A stretch of DNA of 64,000 bases from positions 868,001-932,000 of the forward strand of contig NZ_CP175511.1 in the NCBI RefSeq assembly GCF_046058945.1. Reading direction: 5' to 3'. The stretch is from Brochothrix campestris. Its GTDB lineage: Bacteria; Bacillota; Bacilli; Lactobacillales; Listeriaceae. A program made the position numbers and the translations under genes. Of the stretch, positions 51,626 through 61,263 are shown one piece after another; the first letter of the stretch is position 1, and every line of letters begins with the position of its first letter. The notes below the pieces were generated by a model, which ran no database searches, had not been told where the DNA came from, and worked only from the letters and a program-made list of their open reading frames with translations.

Positions 51626-52837
51626 ATGGCGGCAACAACTTTAAAAAAAACACGCCAAACGATGTTGCTATTATTGTGTATTGGTTGGGGGTTAGGTAAC
51701 TTAGACCGAACGGTGATTAATTACGCGATTATTCATATGGCTGACGAACTGACATTATCCGCGACGCAAACAGGCTGGGTTTTGAGCGCTTTCTTTTTGG
51801 GCTATGCCTTGATGCAAATTCCAGGCGGAATCTTAGCCGATAAGATCGGTGCCAAAGTTGTTTTAGTAGCAGCGGTATTAATGTGGTCAATTTTCACGGG
51901 TTTAACCGCAATTGCGGGATCGTTCGTGTTATTGGTTATTATCCGTTTTTTATTTGGCATTGGTGAAGGTGGTTTTCAACCAGCCGCCGCAAAGGTTATT
52001 GCATCAGTGTTTCCCAAAAAACATCAGAGTAAGGCGATGTCGCTCTTATTAGCGTCAGCAGCGATAACATTAGTGCTTGTTCCGCTGATAGGCTCCTATT
52101 TAATTGTTAGCATTGGGTGGCGGTTAGTATTTGTTTGTGCTGGTTTAGTTGGTTTGGTTGTGACACTGCTTTATCGACGATACATCGACGTGCCCCCGTT
52201 GAAAAAGGCGGGAAAGACTAGCGTTGCAAAGGTGTTTAAATCGTTGCTCCACCGTCCGCTAATGTGGCTCTTGTTAGGGACTTTTTTTGCTATCTATGCA
52301 GTGAATTGGGGACTGACTTCATGGTTGCCAAAATATTTAACAGATATAAGAGGTTTAGCGTTAATTGAGGTTGGCCTGTTGCAATTAGTGCCTGGACTTA
52401 TCATGCTTGTTTGTATGTTTTGTTATGGGGTACTCATTGATAAATTATCGCTCCAAGCCAACAAACAAGTGGCGGCTTTATTTGCAACCGGGATTGTCAT
52501 TTGCCTCTATTTGATGTTTTTTGCCGAAACAATCGTGGGTTTCATTGTTTACCAATCGTTGATTATGGTCTTTATTACGTATATCGTTGTGTTATTACCA
52601 AGTATTTTGCTGAAAGCTCTGCCACAGGCGGTCGTCGGAACAGCGATGGGGATTGCGAATACAGGTGGGCAACTGGCCGGGTTTGCGACCCCTGTCGTAA
52701 TCGGGTTTCTGATTGATTATACGGATGGTTCTTATGTGAGTGTCTGTTATTTGTTAATGGCCTGTGCGGCTATCTGTGTCCCGAACATGTTGTTATTGAG
52801 TACGTCGGTTGACACTCATTCAAGTGATCAATCGTAA
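51626..52837 (+). CDS. MFS transporter (anion:cation symporter-like), third copy
   Basis: 403 aa, 12 membrane helices. GNLDRTVINYAIIHMADELTLSATQTGWVLSAFFLGYALMQIPGG (in pieces about 24-68) and RFLFGIGEGGFQPAAAKVIASVFP match the ACS group. More distant from the 15-17.7 kb pair than those are from each other. GAGAGGAGG precedes the ATG. Substrate unknown. Confidence 0.85.
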   Translation: MAATTLKKTRQTMLLLLCIGWGLGNLDRTVINYAIIHMADELTLSATQTGWVLSAFFLGYALMQIPGGILADKIGAKVVLVAAVLMWSIFTGLTAIAGSFVLLVIIRFLFGIGEGGFQPAAAKVIASVFPKKHQSKAMSLLLASAAITLVLVPLIGSYLIVSIGWRLVFVCAGLVGLVVTLLYRRYIDVPPLKKAGKTSVAKVFKSLLHRPLMWLLLGTFFAIYAVNWGLTSWLPKYLTDIRGLALIEVGLLQLVPGLIMLVCMFCYGVLIDKLSLQANKQVAALFATGIVICLYLMFFAETIVGFIVYQSLIMVFITYIVVLLPSILLKALPQAVVGTAMGIANTGGQLAGFATPVVIGFLIDYTDGSYVSVCYLLMACAAICVPNMLLLSTSVDTHSSDQS

Positions 52838-52840
52838 TGA

Positions 52841-52870
52841 AAAACCCACCACAAGCGCTTGTGGTGGGGT
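52841..52870 (-). terminator. Terminator of the O-methyltransferase gene
   Basis: A nearly perfect palindrome CCCACCACAAGCGCTTGTGGTGGG; on the minus strand it is followed by TTTTT. On the plus strand no T run follows, so it mainly serves the minus-strand gene. Confidence 0.8.
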
Positions 52871-52940
52871 GAGACTGAAGTTAGAGGCTGTTCTTTAATA
52901 GTTAAACCTGTTTAAAATATATGCTGAACATTGATGGGAT

Positions 52941-53582
52941 TTATTTCACACGGGCAATAGTCATACCGTCACCTGTCGTTGTAATAATCGCATCAACACG
53001 ATCGTCTTTGCCGACATACTCATTGAAACGGCGCATCGCCCGAATCGGATTTGATGTTTTATCAGGGTCAGGTACTTCATCTTTCCAAAGGGTGTTGTCC
53101 GCTACAATTAACGAACCTGGTTTTGCCATTGCCAAAGCCCATTCATAGTAGTTAATATAGCTGTTTTTAGCCGCATCGATAAAGAAGAAGTCGAATGTTT
53201 CGCCTTCAGCAGCTAAGGCTTCCATCGCTTTTAAACCATCGTTACAAATAAAGGTGATTTTGTCTTTATAACCGGTTTTTTCAGCGTTTCCTTTGGAGAG
53301 TGGTTGGTAGCGAATGTCGTTATCAATCGTTGTAACATGACCATCGTGCGGTAAAATAGAGGCAAATAAAATAGCACTATAACCACCTAAGGTTCCAAGT
53401 TCTAATACTTTTTTTACGCCCGCTGTTTTAATAAGTACTCGCAACAGTTGGGCTGAATCAGCATCAATACTCATTTCATTAATGCCGGCAGCGATAATGC
53501 TATCTCTTATTTGATGGAAAAAATCAGGCTCGTAACTGCAAGTTTCTTCAATGTATTGTTTTGTTAAATTAAATTCTGACAC
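52941..53582 (-). CDS. SAM-dependent O-methyltransferase (family 3)
   Basis: 213 aa. SAM motif KVLELGTLGGYSAILFA (about 58-74), acidic IDND after strand 2, metal-binding FIDAAKNSYINYYEWAL and VADNTLWKDEV. This is the class I catechol-O-methyltransferase-like group (as YrrM). Substrate unknown. GTG start at 53582, GGAG 8 nt upstream; a longer frame lacks a ribosome site. Confidence 0.88.
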   Translation of the reverse strand: MSEFNLTKQYIEETCSYEPDFFHQIRDSIIAAGINEMSIDADSAQLLRVLIKTAGVKKVLELGTLGGYSAILFASILPHDGHVTTIDNDIRYQPLSKGNAEKTGYKDKITFICNDGLKAMEALAAEGETFDFFFIDAAKNSYINYYEWALAMAKPGSLIVADNTLWKDEVPDPDKTSNPIRAMRRFNEYVGKDDRVDAIITTTGDGMTIARVK

Positions 53583-53861
53583 GTTTCTCACTCCATTCTC
53601 TACTAGTATAAGACTGTAACATAAACTTGCCAACCCTTTTCTGCGATAAAAAATGATATTGCTCTTAAAATCGTCAATTTTGCTTTATTTTAAGGGAATT
53701 TAATATAGTGTTAAATAAGGAGGAATGATTTAATAGTTTACTACTAATATGGTATTATAAACGGAAGTTAGTTGGTTAATTAATCCTGGTTGTTGGTTTT
53801 GCTTTGAGAGGCAGTTTTGAATAAAGTATATGTATATAAGATAATGAAAAGGGGTTCTATA

Positions 53862-55259
53862 ATGTTTAATACACAGGCGTTTTTAGATGGCAAGAAAACG
53901 GAATTTACGCAATTAAGCGATGCGATTTGGGAAGTACCGGAAGTTTATTATTACGAAAAACACGCGGTTTCGTTGATGGCAAAGGCATTGGATGACGAAG
54001 GCTTCTCTGTTGAACGTAACGTTGCTGGACTTGAAACAGCCGTTAAAGGTGAGTTTGGAACGGGACCAACAGTAATCGCCTTTTTAGGCGAATACGATGC
54101 GTTATCTAATCTCAGTCAAGCAGGTGGTGCAACTGCCTACCAACCACTTGAACAAGCGGGAAATGGTCATGGCTGCGGTCATAACTTATTAGGTGTTGGC
54201 TCTTTTGCGGCAGCAATTACTTTGAAAGCTTATATCGAAGCGACCAATGCACCGATTACTGTGCGTTTTTATGGTTGTCCCGCAGAAGAAGCGGGTTCTG
54301 GTAAAGCAGTGATGACAAAAGCGGGCGTCTTTGACGATGTTGATTTAGCGATATCATGGCATCCAAATACCGTCAACGCGGTCATGAACATTTCGAGCCT
54401 AGCGAACTATGCCGTTGATTTTAGTTTTGAGGGGAAGAGTGCCCATGCGGCGGCTGCGCCACATCTTGGTCGGAGCGCGTTAGATGCGGTTGAATTAATG
54501 AATGTCGGTGTCAATTTCTTGCGAGAACATGTTGAGAGTGATGTGCGGATGCATTATGCGATTACCAATGCAGGCGGACTGTCTGCTAATGTCGTGCAAG
54601 CACAGGCAGAGGTTTCTTATTTAATTCGAGCGCCCAAAAAAGCGCAGGTGATGTCAGTGTTTGAACGGGTTAAAAAAATTGCGGAAGGTGCGGCATTAAT
54701 GACCGAAACCTCAATGAACTACCACTTTAAAGGAGCTGCATCAAACTTAATTCCGAATACTGTCTTAGCCAATGTCATGCAAGCACAACTTGAAAAGATT
54801 ACGCCAGTAACGTATACAGCGGAGGAATATGCATATGCGTCAGCGATTTTTGAAACATTTGATCCGCAGACGCAGGCTGAAGCGACTGCGTTGTTCCCCG
54901 ATGTGTTGGTGCAGGCGTTAGCTGATAAAAAACTAAATCACTACCCGCTACCACTATTACCCGAAAGTACGATGATGGCATCGACCGATGTGGGAGATGT
55001 CAGTTGGAAGGTGCCGACAGTTCAAGTCGCCACAGCATGTTGGACAATGGGGACGCCACCTCATACGTGGCAAGTTGTCTCCCATGGCAATACCACAGTC
55101 GGTCACAAAGGGATGATGCAAGCGGCTGAATTAATGGTCAATACCGCGATTGCGTCGCTTACAGATTCGGCGATTATACCGGCTGCCAAAGCTGAACTTA
55201 AAACGAGGCTTAACGGTGAACCGTACGTTTCGCTCGTACCTGATGAAAGAGGTGTCTGA
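53862..55259 (+). CDS. M20D amidohydrolase (AbgB/p-aminobenzoyl-glutamate hydrolase-like)
   Basis: 465 aa. Family features: AFLGEYDALSNLSQAGG, metal site GHGCGHNLLG (about 106-115), PAEEAGSGKAVM, the dimerisation insert with SFEGKSAHAAAAPHLGRSALDA, and a late STDVGDVSWKVPT. These enzymes split N-acyl amino acids, including aminobenzoyl-glutamate. Start at 53862 (AAAGGGG upstream). It overlaps the glutaminase start by one base (TGATG), so the two are coupled, which suggests the released amino acid is glutamine. Confidence 0.85.
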   Translation: MFNTQAFLDGKKTEFTQLSDAIWEVPEVYYYEKHAVSLMAKALDDEGFSVERNVAGLETAVKGEFGTGPTVIAFLGEYDALSNLSQAGGATAYQPLEQAGNGHGCGHNLLGVGSFAAAITLKAYIEATNAPITVRFYGCPAEEAGSGKAVMTKAGVFDDVDLAISWHPNTVNAVMNISSLANYAVDFSFEGKSAHAAAAPHLGRSALDAVELMNVGVNFLREHVESDVRMHYAITNAGGLSANVVQAQAEVSYLIRAPKKAQVMSVFERVKKIAEGAALMTETSMNYHFKGAASNLIPNTVLANVMQAQLEKITPVTYTAEEYAYASAIFETFDPQTQAEATALFPDVLVQALADKKLNHYPLPLLPESTMMASTDVGDVSWKVPTVQVATACWTMGTPPHTWQVVSHGNTTVGHKGMMQAAELMVNTAIASLTDSAIIPAAKAELKTRLNGEPYVSLVPDERGV

Positions 55260-56182
55260 TGCAACAACTACTCGAACAATTGGTTGAAACAAGTCGTAAA
55301 ACGACCATTCAAGGAAAGGTTGCGACCTATATCCCGGCCTTAGCTGAGGCAGATGCCGCGCATTTTTCAGTCTGTCTGACAGATAAAGGGCAAAGCTACG
55401 CCTATGGAGAAACCGACACCTTATTTACGTTGCAAAGTGTCGTGAAAGTGATTAGTTTTATGTTGGCGGCTGATTATCATGGGCTGACACGGATGATGGA
55501 CTATGTTGATGTCGAGCCAACGGGCGATTCGTTTAACTCGATTGTTCGACTCGAGAGCGCCAACACGAAACCGTTTAATCCGATGATAAACGCCGGTGCG
55601 ATTACGGTGGCATCGATGTTACCGGGTGACACGCCGACCGACAAAGTCGCCACTGTGCTGACTTTTTTAGAAACACTTTTGCAAAAAGAAGTGACAATTA
55701 ACCAAAAAACCTACCAGTCAGAATATGATTCCGCCGATCATAACCGAGCAATTGCTTATATTTTAAAGGCCAATGGTTATTTAGAAGCAGGTGTTGAAAA
55801 TGCGATTCAAACTTACTTGCAATTATGCTCGATTGAGGTAACAGTGAGTGACCTCGCTCAAATTGCCCTTTTCTTTGCGGAAGATGGTCAAAATGAACGG
55901 ATTTGTATTGACGGTGCGATTTTAAAAGTATCGAAGGCATTGATGTTAACCTGTGGGATGTATAATTCATCCGGTAAGTTTGCTGCCTTTGTGGGTTTGC
56001 CCGCTAAAAGTGGTGTATCTGGTGCCATTATTGCGGTCGTTAAAAGCGGTGCGATTGAAATACTCGAAGGTCCGATTGGCATCGGTTTATATGGGCCGGC
56101 GATTGACGAAGTTGGAAACAGTGTTGCAGGTGTTCACTTCCTAATGGCACTCGTCAAAAAGTATAATCTTTCTGTCTTTTAA
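55259..56182 (+). CDS. glsA: Glutaminase (serine-dependent, GlsA type)
   Basis: 307 aa. The beta-lactamase-fold active site SxxK is Ser60-Lys63 in LQSVVKV. EPTGDSFNS, KPFNPMINAGAI and SGVSGAIIAVV are family motifs. It converts glutamine to glutamate and ammonia; in other bacteria such enzymes aid acid resistance. Starts on the last bases of the M20 gene. Confidence 0.94.
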   Translation: MQQLLEQLVETSRKTTIQGKVATYIPALAEADAAHFSVCLTDKGQSYAYGETDTLFTLQSVVKVISFMLAADYHGLTRMMDYVDVEPTGDSFNSIVRLESANTKPFNPMINAGAITVASMLPGDTPTDKVATVLTFLETLLQKEVTINQKTYQSEYDSADHNRAIAYILKANGYLEAGVENAIQTYLQLCSIEVTVSDLAQIALFFAEDGQNERICIDGAILKVSKALMLTCGMYNSSGKFAAFVGLPAKSGVSGAIIAVVKSGAIEILEGPIGIGLYGPAIDEVGNSVAGVHFLMALVKKYNLSVF

Positions 56183-56201
56183 CAACAACAGAACATCTCA
56201 G

Positions 56202-56229
56202 TTGTTATTTCTGGCAAATAGCCTATAAT
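56202..56229 (+). promoter_or_regulatory. Sigma-A promoter of the OsmC-like gene
   Basis: TTGTTA (56202-56207), 16-bp spacer, TATAAT (56224-56229). Confidence 0.6.
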
Positions 56230-56269
56230 TAAAGCTAACATACAGAGCAGTTAGAGGAGATGACAACAG

Positions 56270-56653
56270 ATGATGGAAATAGTACCTGGTCAAGACGGGC
56301 TTGAAATTGCGTTACCTGATGGAAAACTCGTATTGAAAAAAGAAGTCGGTTATTCACCCGTCGAAGTTACCGTTTTAGCAGTGGCAAGCTGTGCCAATTA
56401 TGTTTTAGAAAGTATTTTAACGAAACAACAAATAGCTTACGAATTCATTAAAACAGAAGTCGAATATGAGCGTGATCAAGCTCATAAAGCTATGCCAATT
56501 AATGCGATTGAAGTGACGTTTACAATGCGTGCAGCGAGTGAGCAACAGGTTAAAATTAAAAAAGCTTTACGTCTGATTCATGGCAACTGCCCGGTCATTC
56601 AATCATTGAATGAAGACATCGAAGTGATGGAAGAAATTATTTTTATAGATTAA
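56270..56653 (+). CDS. OsmC/YhfA family protein
   Basis: 127 aa. The two redox Cys of the OsmC fold are in AVASCANYVLESIL and HGNCPVIQSLNE. The domain is short but complete. Such proteins reduce organic hydroperoxides or have unknown roles. GAGGAG is 11 nt before the first ATG; a second ATG at 56273 is equally possible. A hairpin (CTTGCTTT/AAAGCAAG) follows at 56657-56680. Confidence 0.8.
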   Translation: MMEIVPGQDGLEIALPDGKLVLKKEVGYSPVEVTVLAVASCANYVLESILTKQQIAYEFIKTEVEYERDQAHKAMPINAIEVTFTMRAASEQQVKIKKALRLIHGNCPVIQSLNEDIEVMEEIIFID

Positions 56654-56689
56654 AAGGCTTGCTTTTAAAGTGAAAGCAAGGTAAGATAA

Positions 56690-56996
56690 TAACTAAGTTA
56701 GTTAAGCAGAAAAAATCGTTGAGAAAGAGTAGTAGGTCGGAATGATATATTGATGAGCGAGTCGGGACAGTGAGAGCCGATCAATATACGCCGGTTGAAT
56801 GGACTTTCGAGAGATTCGCTGAAAGTAGTAAGCGAATACGGGCTCTCCCGTTACAGAGATAGGATATGGTAGTATCCGAAGAGTGAGTAAACAACAAAAG
56901 CTATCTTTTGTTGTTTACTAAAAGAGGTGGCACCGCGATTAAACGTCCTCTTACAAGAAATCAGTATGATTTTTTGTAAGAGGACGTTTTTTGTTT
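56690..56996 (+). promoter_or_regulatory. Trp-specific T-box riboswitch of the trp operon
   Basis: The T-box is AGAGGTGGCACCGCG at 56923-56937. The terminator AACGTCCTCTTACAA/TTGTAAGAGGACGTT with TTTTTT ends at about 56995. Stem I carries GAA-TGG-A with the specifier UGG at 56800-56802, so tRNA-Trp is the ligand. A second hairpin (AACAACAAAAG/CTTTTGTTGTT) at 56889-56917 is the usual stem before the antiterminator. Confidence 0.93.
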
Positions 56997-57024
56997 TAAC
57001 TACTAACGAAAAGGAGGCGTCAAC

Positions 57025-58356
57025 ATGTCATTATTCATCAATGAAATTGAAGCGGATGAACTTACACCAGTCCGTATTTTTAAACAGTTAAACGGGTCAA
57101 ATAAATGTTTGCTCGAAAGTTCGCTCCGCTTTGGTCTTAATAGTCGCTACTCATTCATCTGTCAAAATCCGGTGGCGAAGACGACCTTAATGAATGGGAC
57201 CGTCACCCATAATGGTGTGACAGCCTCAGAGCCGTTTTTAGAAGTAGTTGAAGCTGTGATGGCACAAACAAAAGTTAAAAATGAGCATTTTCCGTTCATC
57301 GGTGGTGCCCTGGGCTACGTTGGTTATGAAACGATTCATCAATACGAAGAAATCGGGAACTATCTACCGGACCCATTAAATTTACCTGAAGCACAGTTGT
57401 ATTTTTATGAAGAAGTCATTATTTTTGATCATATTGAACAAAAAGTATTTGTTACGAGTGTTCGGTCTGCAGAAAACAGTGCAAAGCTCGCACGCTTATT
57501 AAAAGCAGAGTCACGTGTCACCCAAGGGGAAGTTAGTGTCGGTGACTTTACGAGTAATGTTGGTCAAACAGCCTTTGAGGCAATGGTCGAACAGGCGCAA
57601 GCGGCAATTAAGCGAGGTGATATTTTTCAAGTGGTGCCCTCGCAACGGCTAAGTGCGCCTTATGAAGGTGATGCGTTTGAACTGTATCGGCGTTTAAAAC
57701 GACGGAATCCGTCACCGTATTTATATTATTTAGAAATGGATGACTGTCTCATTATCGGTTCATCACCTGAAAGTGTTGTGGCCTTACATGGTGAGCAAGT
57801 GACGATGAAGCCGATAGCAGGTACTCGTCGTCGTGGTCAAACCGCAGCAGAAGATGATATCCTTGCGGCTGACTTACTGGCGGATCAAAAAGAGGTAGCG
57901 GAACATACGATGTTGGTCGATCTCGCCCGTAACGATATTGGTCGGATTGCCGCGAAAGGAACGGTGGCCGTTACTTCTTTTAAAAAAGTTGAGAAATACA
58001 GCGATGTGATGCATATTGTTTCGACGGTTGAAGCGGTGATTGCGCCCGAGTATAATTCGTTTGATGCGCTGCGCATGAGTTTGCCAGCGGGCACTGTAAG
58101 TGGTGCGCCCAAGATTGCCGCGATGCGCTTAATCAACCAAATGGAACAGGTCAAACGTGGCATCTACAGCGGTGGTGTCGGCTACTTTTCGTATAATGGC
58201 GCGATGGATTTTGCACTTGCAATCCGCACAATGGTGGCGACGAATAAGGTCTTACACGTGCAAGCCGGTGCTGGAGTCGTCTTAGATTCAGTGCCACAAA
58301 CCGAATATGAAGAAACGCTCAACAAGGCAAAGGCCTTAATGGAGGTAACGAAATGA
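57025..58356 (+). CDS. trpE: Anthranilate synthase component I
   Basis: A 443-aa chorismate-using enzyme. LLESS at 29-33 is the tryptophan-feedback site, so enzyme activity should be Trp-inhibited. The catalytic block includes IKRGDIFQVVPSQRL, SPYLYYLEMDD, SSPESVV, PIAGTRRRG and LPAGTVSGAPKIAAM. AAGGAGG before the ATG. Overlaps trpGD by 4 nt. Confidence 0.97.
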   Translation: MSLFINEIEADELTPVRIFKQLNGSNKCLLESSLRFGLNSRYSFICQNPVAKTTLMNGTVTHNGVTASEPFLEVVEAVMAQTKVKNEHFPFIGGALGYVGYETIHQYEEIGNYLPDPLNLPEAQLYFYEEVIIFDHIEQKVFVTSVRSAENSAKLARLLKAESRVTQGEVSVGDFTSNVGQTAFEAMVEQAQAAIKRGDIFQVVPSQRLSAPYEGDAFELYRRLKRRNPSPYLYYLEMDDCLIIGSSPESVVALHGEQVTMKPIAGTRRRGQTAAEDDILAADLLADQKEVAEHTMLVDLARNDIGRIAAKGTVAVTSFKKVEKYSDVMHIVSTVEAVIAPEYNSFDALRMSLPAGTVSGAPKIAAMRLINQMEQVKRGIYSGGVGYFSYNGAMDFALAIRTMVATNKVLHVQAGAGVVLDSVPQTEYEETLNKAKALMEVTK

Positions 58357-59948
58357 TTTTACTAATTGATAACTACGATTCATTTACATATAATGTGTAT
58401 CATCAACTGCTGTTAAGCGGTGAAGAAGTCAAGGTTGTTCGCAACGATGCCTTGACGGTTGCAGCGATTGAAGCGCTCCAACCGAGTGGGATTGTCTTAT
58501 CACCAGGACCAGGACGTCCAGAAGATGCGGGCATCTGTTTGCCACTAATTCAACAATTAGGTGCTAAAATACCGATGTTAGGGATTTGTTTAGGCCATCA
58601 GGCATTAGCTCAAGCCTTTGGTTATCAGGTGAATCAAGCTGAGCAAATCAAGCACGGAAAAACAAGTACGATTAGTCATCAGCAAGTTGGCATCTTTAAA
58701 CAACTGCCCGCTGACTTTGAAGCGATGCGTTATCATTCACTCGTAGTCGATGAAACCAAGATTGAAGACACGTTTGAGATTGTGGCTCGCGCCAATGATG
58801 ATCGTGAAATTATGGCGATTCAACATCGCAGCCTGCCGCTCTATGGCATCCAGTTCCATCCTGAATCGATCGGCACCCCAGCCGGCCAACGTTTAATTGA
58901 TAATTTTGTGCAACGGGCCCGCTCCCACATATCGTTTACTGAATATTTAAATAAATTAAGCGCTGGCGAGCATCTTTCACAGCAAGAAGCGCGGTTAGCG
59001 GCCAATCGATTGTTCGATCAGTCATTGACAGATAGTGAAATCGCAGCCTTCTTAATGGCTTTAAAAATGAAGGGTGAAACAGCCGCTGAAATCGCGGGTA
59101 TTGTCGAAGCGATGCGAGCTCATGCCTTGCCGTTACCGCAACGACATCGTCAATTAATGTGTAACTGTGGCACAGGCGGTGATCGCTCAGGCACCTTTAA
59201 CATCTCGACAACCGCGGCGTTCGTACTAGCAGGTGCAGGTGTTAAAGTAGCGAAACACGGCAATCGTTCCATCTCAAGCAAGAGTGGCAGCGCCGATGTG
59301 CTTGAGGCCTTAAATGTGTCATTGAACGCGACGCCAGCCGTGATTGACCATCAATTAGCAACGACAGGGATGACCTTTTTATTCGCACCTCATGTTCATC
59401 CACACCTCGGACAAGTAATGCGTGTACGCCAAGCATTGGGTATTCCGACAGTGTTTAATATTATCGGACCATTAACAAATCCTTATGCCCTCGATTATCA
59501 AGTCGTTGGTGTGTATCGTGCAGATTTAGTCGAACCGATGGCAAAAGTGCTCGTTGCGCTAGGTCGAAAAAAAGCCATTGTCGTTCATGGCTATGGTGGG
59601 CTAGATGAAGCCTCGCTTGCGGGTGACAATCAGTTAGCCATCATTGCAAACAACAGCTATCAATTAACAACCTTAAATCCGCAACGACTCGGCTTTAGAC
59701 AACAGGGCAACGAGACGTTGAAAGGTAAAGACGTCGCTACGAATGCGACGATTTTGACCGAGGTGTTGGCGGGTAAAAAAGGCCCTTATCGTGATGCGGT
59801 TGTCTTAAACAGTGCAATCGGATTAGTGGCAGCTGAACTGGCGGACACTTTTGCTGCAGGAGTGAAACTTGCAGAAGAAGCGATTGATTCACAGCGCGCC
59901 GCCGAACAATTACATTACTTACAAACGACAACGGAGGCGATTGGATGA
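58353..59948 (+). CDS. trpGD: Fused anthranilate synthase component II-anthranilate phosphoribosyltransferase
   Basis: 531 aa in one unbroken frame. Residues 1-190 are the glutamine amidotransferase TrpG: LSPGPGRPEDAG, nucleophile Cys79 in LGICLGHQ, and QFHPESIGTP with the His/Glu of the triad. From about 196 on, TrpD: CNCGTGGDRSGTFNIST, KHGNRSISSKSGSADVLE, NIIGPLTNP and HGYGGLDE. In Listeria and Bacillus the two are separate. The linker is only about 5-10 residues. Confidence 0.95.
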   Translation: MILLIDNYDSFTYNVYHQLLLSGEEVKVVRNDALTVAAIEALQPSGIVLSPGPGRPEDAGICLPLIQQLGAKIPMLGICLGHQALAQAFGYQVNQAEQIKHGKTSTISHQQVGIFKQLPADFEAMRYHSLVVDETKIEDTFEIVARANDDREIMAIQHRSLPLYGIQFHPESIGTPAGQRLIDNFVQRARSHISFTEYLNKLSAGEHLSQQEARLAANRLFDQSLTDSEIAAFLMALKMKGETAAEIAGIVEAMRAHALPLPQRHRQLMCNCGTGGDRSGTFNISTTAAFVLAGAGVKVAKHGNRSISSKSGSADVLEALNVSLNATPAVIDHQLATTGMTFLFAPHVHPHLGQVMRVRQALGIPTVFNIIGPLTNPYALDYQVVGVYRADLVEPMAKVLVALGRKKAIVVHGYGGLDEASLAGDNQLAIIANNSYQLTTLNPQRLGFRQQGNETLKGKDVATNATILTEVLAGKKGPYRDAVVLNSAIGLVAAELADTFAAGVKLAEEAIDSQRAAEQLHYLQTTTEAIG

Positions 59949-60688
59949 TGAGTATTTTAACCGAAATTATTGCCAAAAATAGCGACCGCGTCAAAGGCTA
60001 TCAATCGGAACAATTGCACTTGAGCATGGCTAACAAAGCCCCTTTTTTGACACCAACTGCCCCGGACTTTCGTCTGATTGCTGAAATCAAACGGGCATCA
60101 CCCTCAAAGGGAATAATTGATGCCACGGTCGATGTTGTGGCACAGGCAAAGCGTTATGAGGCCTTAGGCGCAAGCGCGATTTCCGTGCTATGTGAACCGT
60201 ATTATTTCAAGGGTGATTTTAGCGATTTAGAGGCGATTCGCGCGGCAGTGCAACTGCCTATTCTATGTAAAGACTTTATCACAACGACAGCGCATCTCTT
60301 AAAAGCCAAAAGTGCTGGGGCAAACATAGTGCTCTTAATTGTGGCGGCACTAACTCCAACTGAACTTGCGACGCTTTATCGCTTTGCAAGAGCGTTGGAA
60401 TTGGATGTGTTAATTGAGGTTCATGATGAGGGCGAACTCGCAGTGGCTCTCAAGCTCAATCCGCGTTTAATTGGCATAAATAATCGTAACCTCGAAACCT
60501 TTGCCGTTGATTTAGCGACTACTGCCCGTTTACGTGCCTTAATTCCGCCGACGATTACTGTTATTTCAGAAAGTGGCATGTTAAATGTGCCAGATATCGC
60601 CACCATTAAAGCGACTGGGGTTGATGGCGTCTTAATCGGTGAAGGGATGATGCGTGATGCCGATGCACTGCAGGTGATGTTTCGATGA
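59945..60688 (+). CDS. trpC: Indole-3-glycerol-phosphate synthase
   Basis: A 247-aa TIM barrel. EIKRASPSKGII (catalytic Lys/Glu region), LCKDFI, GANIVLLIVAAL, IGINNRNLETF and ISESGML in order. GGAGG 7 nt before ATG 59945; a second ATG at 59948 is possible. Overlaps trpGD and trpF by 4 nt each. Confidence 0.97.
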   Translation: MMSILTEIIAKNSDRVKGYQSEQLHLSMANKAPFLTPTAPDFRLIAEIKRASPSKGIIDATVDVVAQAKRYEALGASAISVLCEPYYFKGDFSDLEAIRAAVQLPILCKDFITTTAHLLKAKSAGANIVLLIVAALTPTELATLYRFARALELDVLIEVHDEGELAVALKLNPRLIGINNRNLETFAVDLATTARLRALIPPTITVISESGMLNVPDIATIKATGVDGVLIGEGMMRDADALQVMFR

Positions 60689-61263
60689 CGGCTGTTAAAA
60701 TTTGTGGCTTGATGACCGTAGCAGCAGTGACAGCGGCAGCGAAGGCTGGTGCCGATTACATTGGTTTTGTGTTAACCCCGAGCAAACGCCAAGTGAGTCT
60801 TGCACAGGCGGCAAACCTGCGCAAAATGGCTGGCAACGCGAAGGTTGTGGGGGTGTTTCTTGAACCAACAGCGGTCTTTATTCAAGAGGCAATAGCGGTC
60901 ATCGGTTTAGACTTTGTGCAAATTCATGGCGCACTTCCGTCTGACTTATTACTGGAGCGACCACTCATTAAAGCACGTTCCCTAATGGAACCGCCTGTCT
61001 CCAACGCTGTGTACGCAGAACTCATCGATGCTCCGACACCGGGTAGTGGCAAGGTCGTTGATTGGTCAGCGATTACAGCTGGAGCTCACCCGCTATGGCT
61101 TGCAGGTGGCTTAACCGCTGCCAATGTAAGCGAGGCGATTCGGATTGTAAAACCAGCTGTCGTTGATGTTAGCAGTGGTGTTGAAACAAACGGCAGCAAA
61201 GACAGCAATAAAATCATTCAATTCATCACAACTGTGCAGCAACTAACGAAGGAGGAACAATAA
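60685..61263 (+). CDS. trpF: Phosphoribosylanthranilate isomerase
   Basis: A 192-aa TIM barrel, slightly short. Catalytic Cys7 in VKICGLM, ADYIGFVLTPSKRQVS, VQIHG and a C-terminal LAGGLTAANVSEAI with DVSSGVETNGSKD. Coupled by overlaps to trpC and trpB. Confidence 0.95.
   Translation: MTAVKICGLMTVAAVTAAAKAGADYIGFVLTPSKRQVSLAQAANLRKMAGNAKVVGVFLEPTAVFIQEAIAVIGLDFVQIHGALPSDLLLERPLIKARSLMEPPVSNAVYAELIDAPTPGSGKVVDWSAITAGAHPLWLAGGLTAANVSEAIRIVKPAVVDVSSGVETNGSKDSNKIIQFITTVQQLTKEEQ

Noticed and set aside
56657..56681. Hairpin after the OsmC-like gene as terminator
   Set aside because: Stem is fair but no T run follows, so I left it as a note only.
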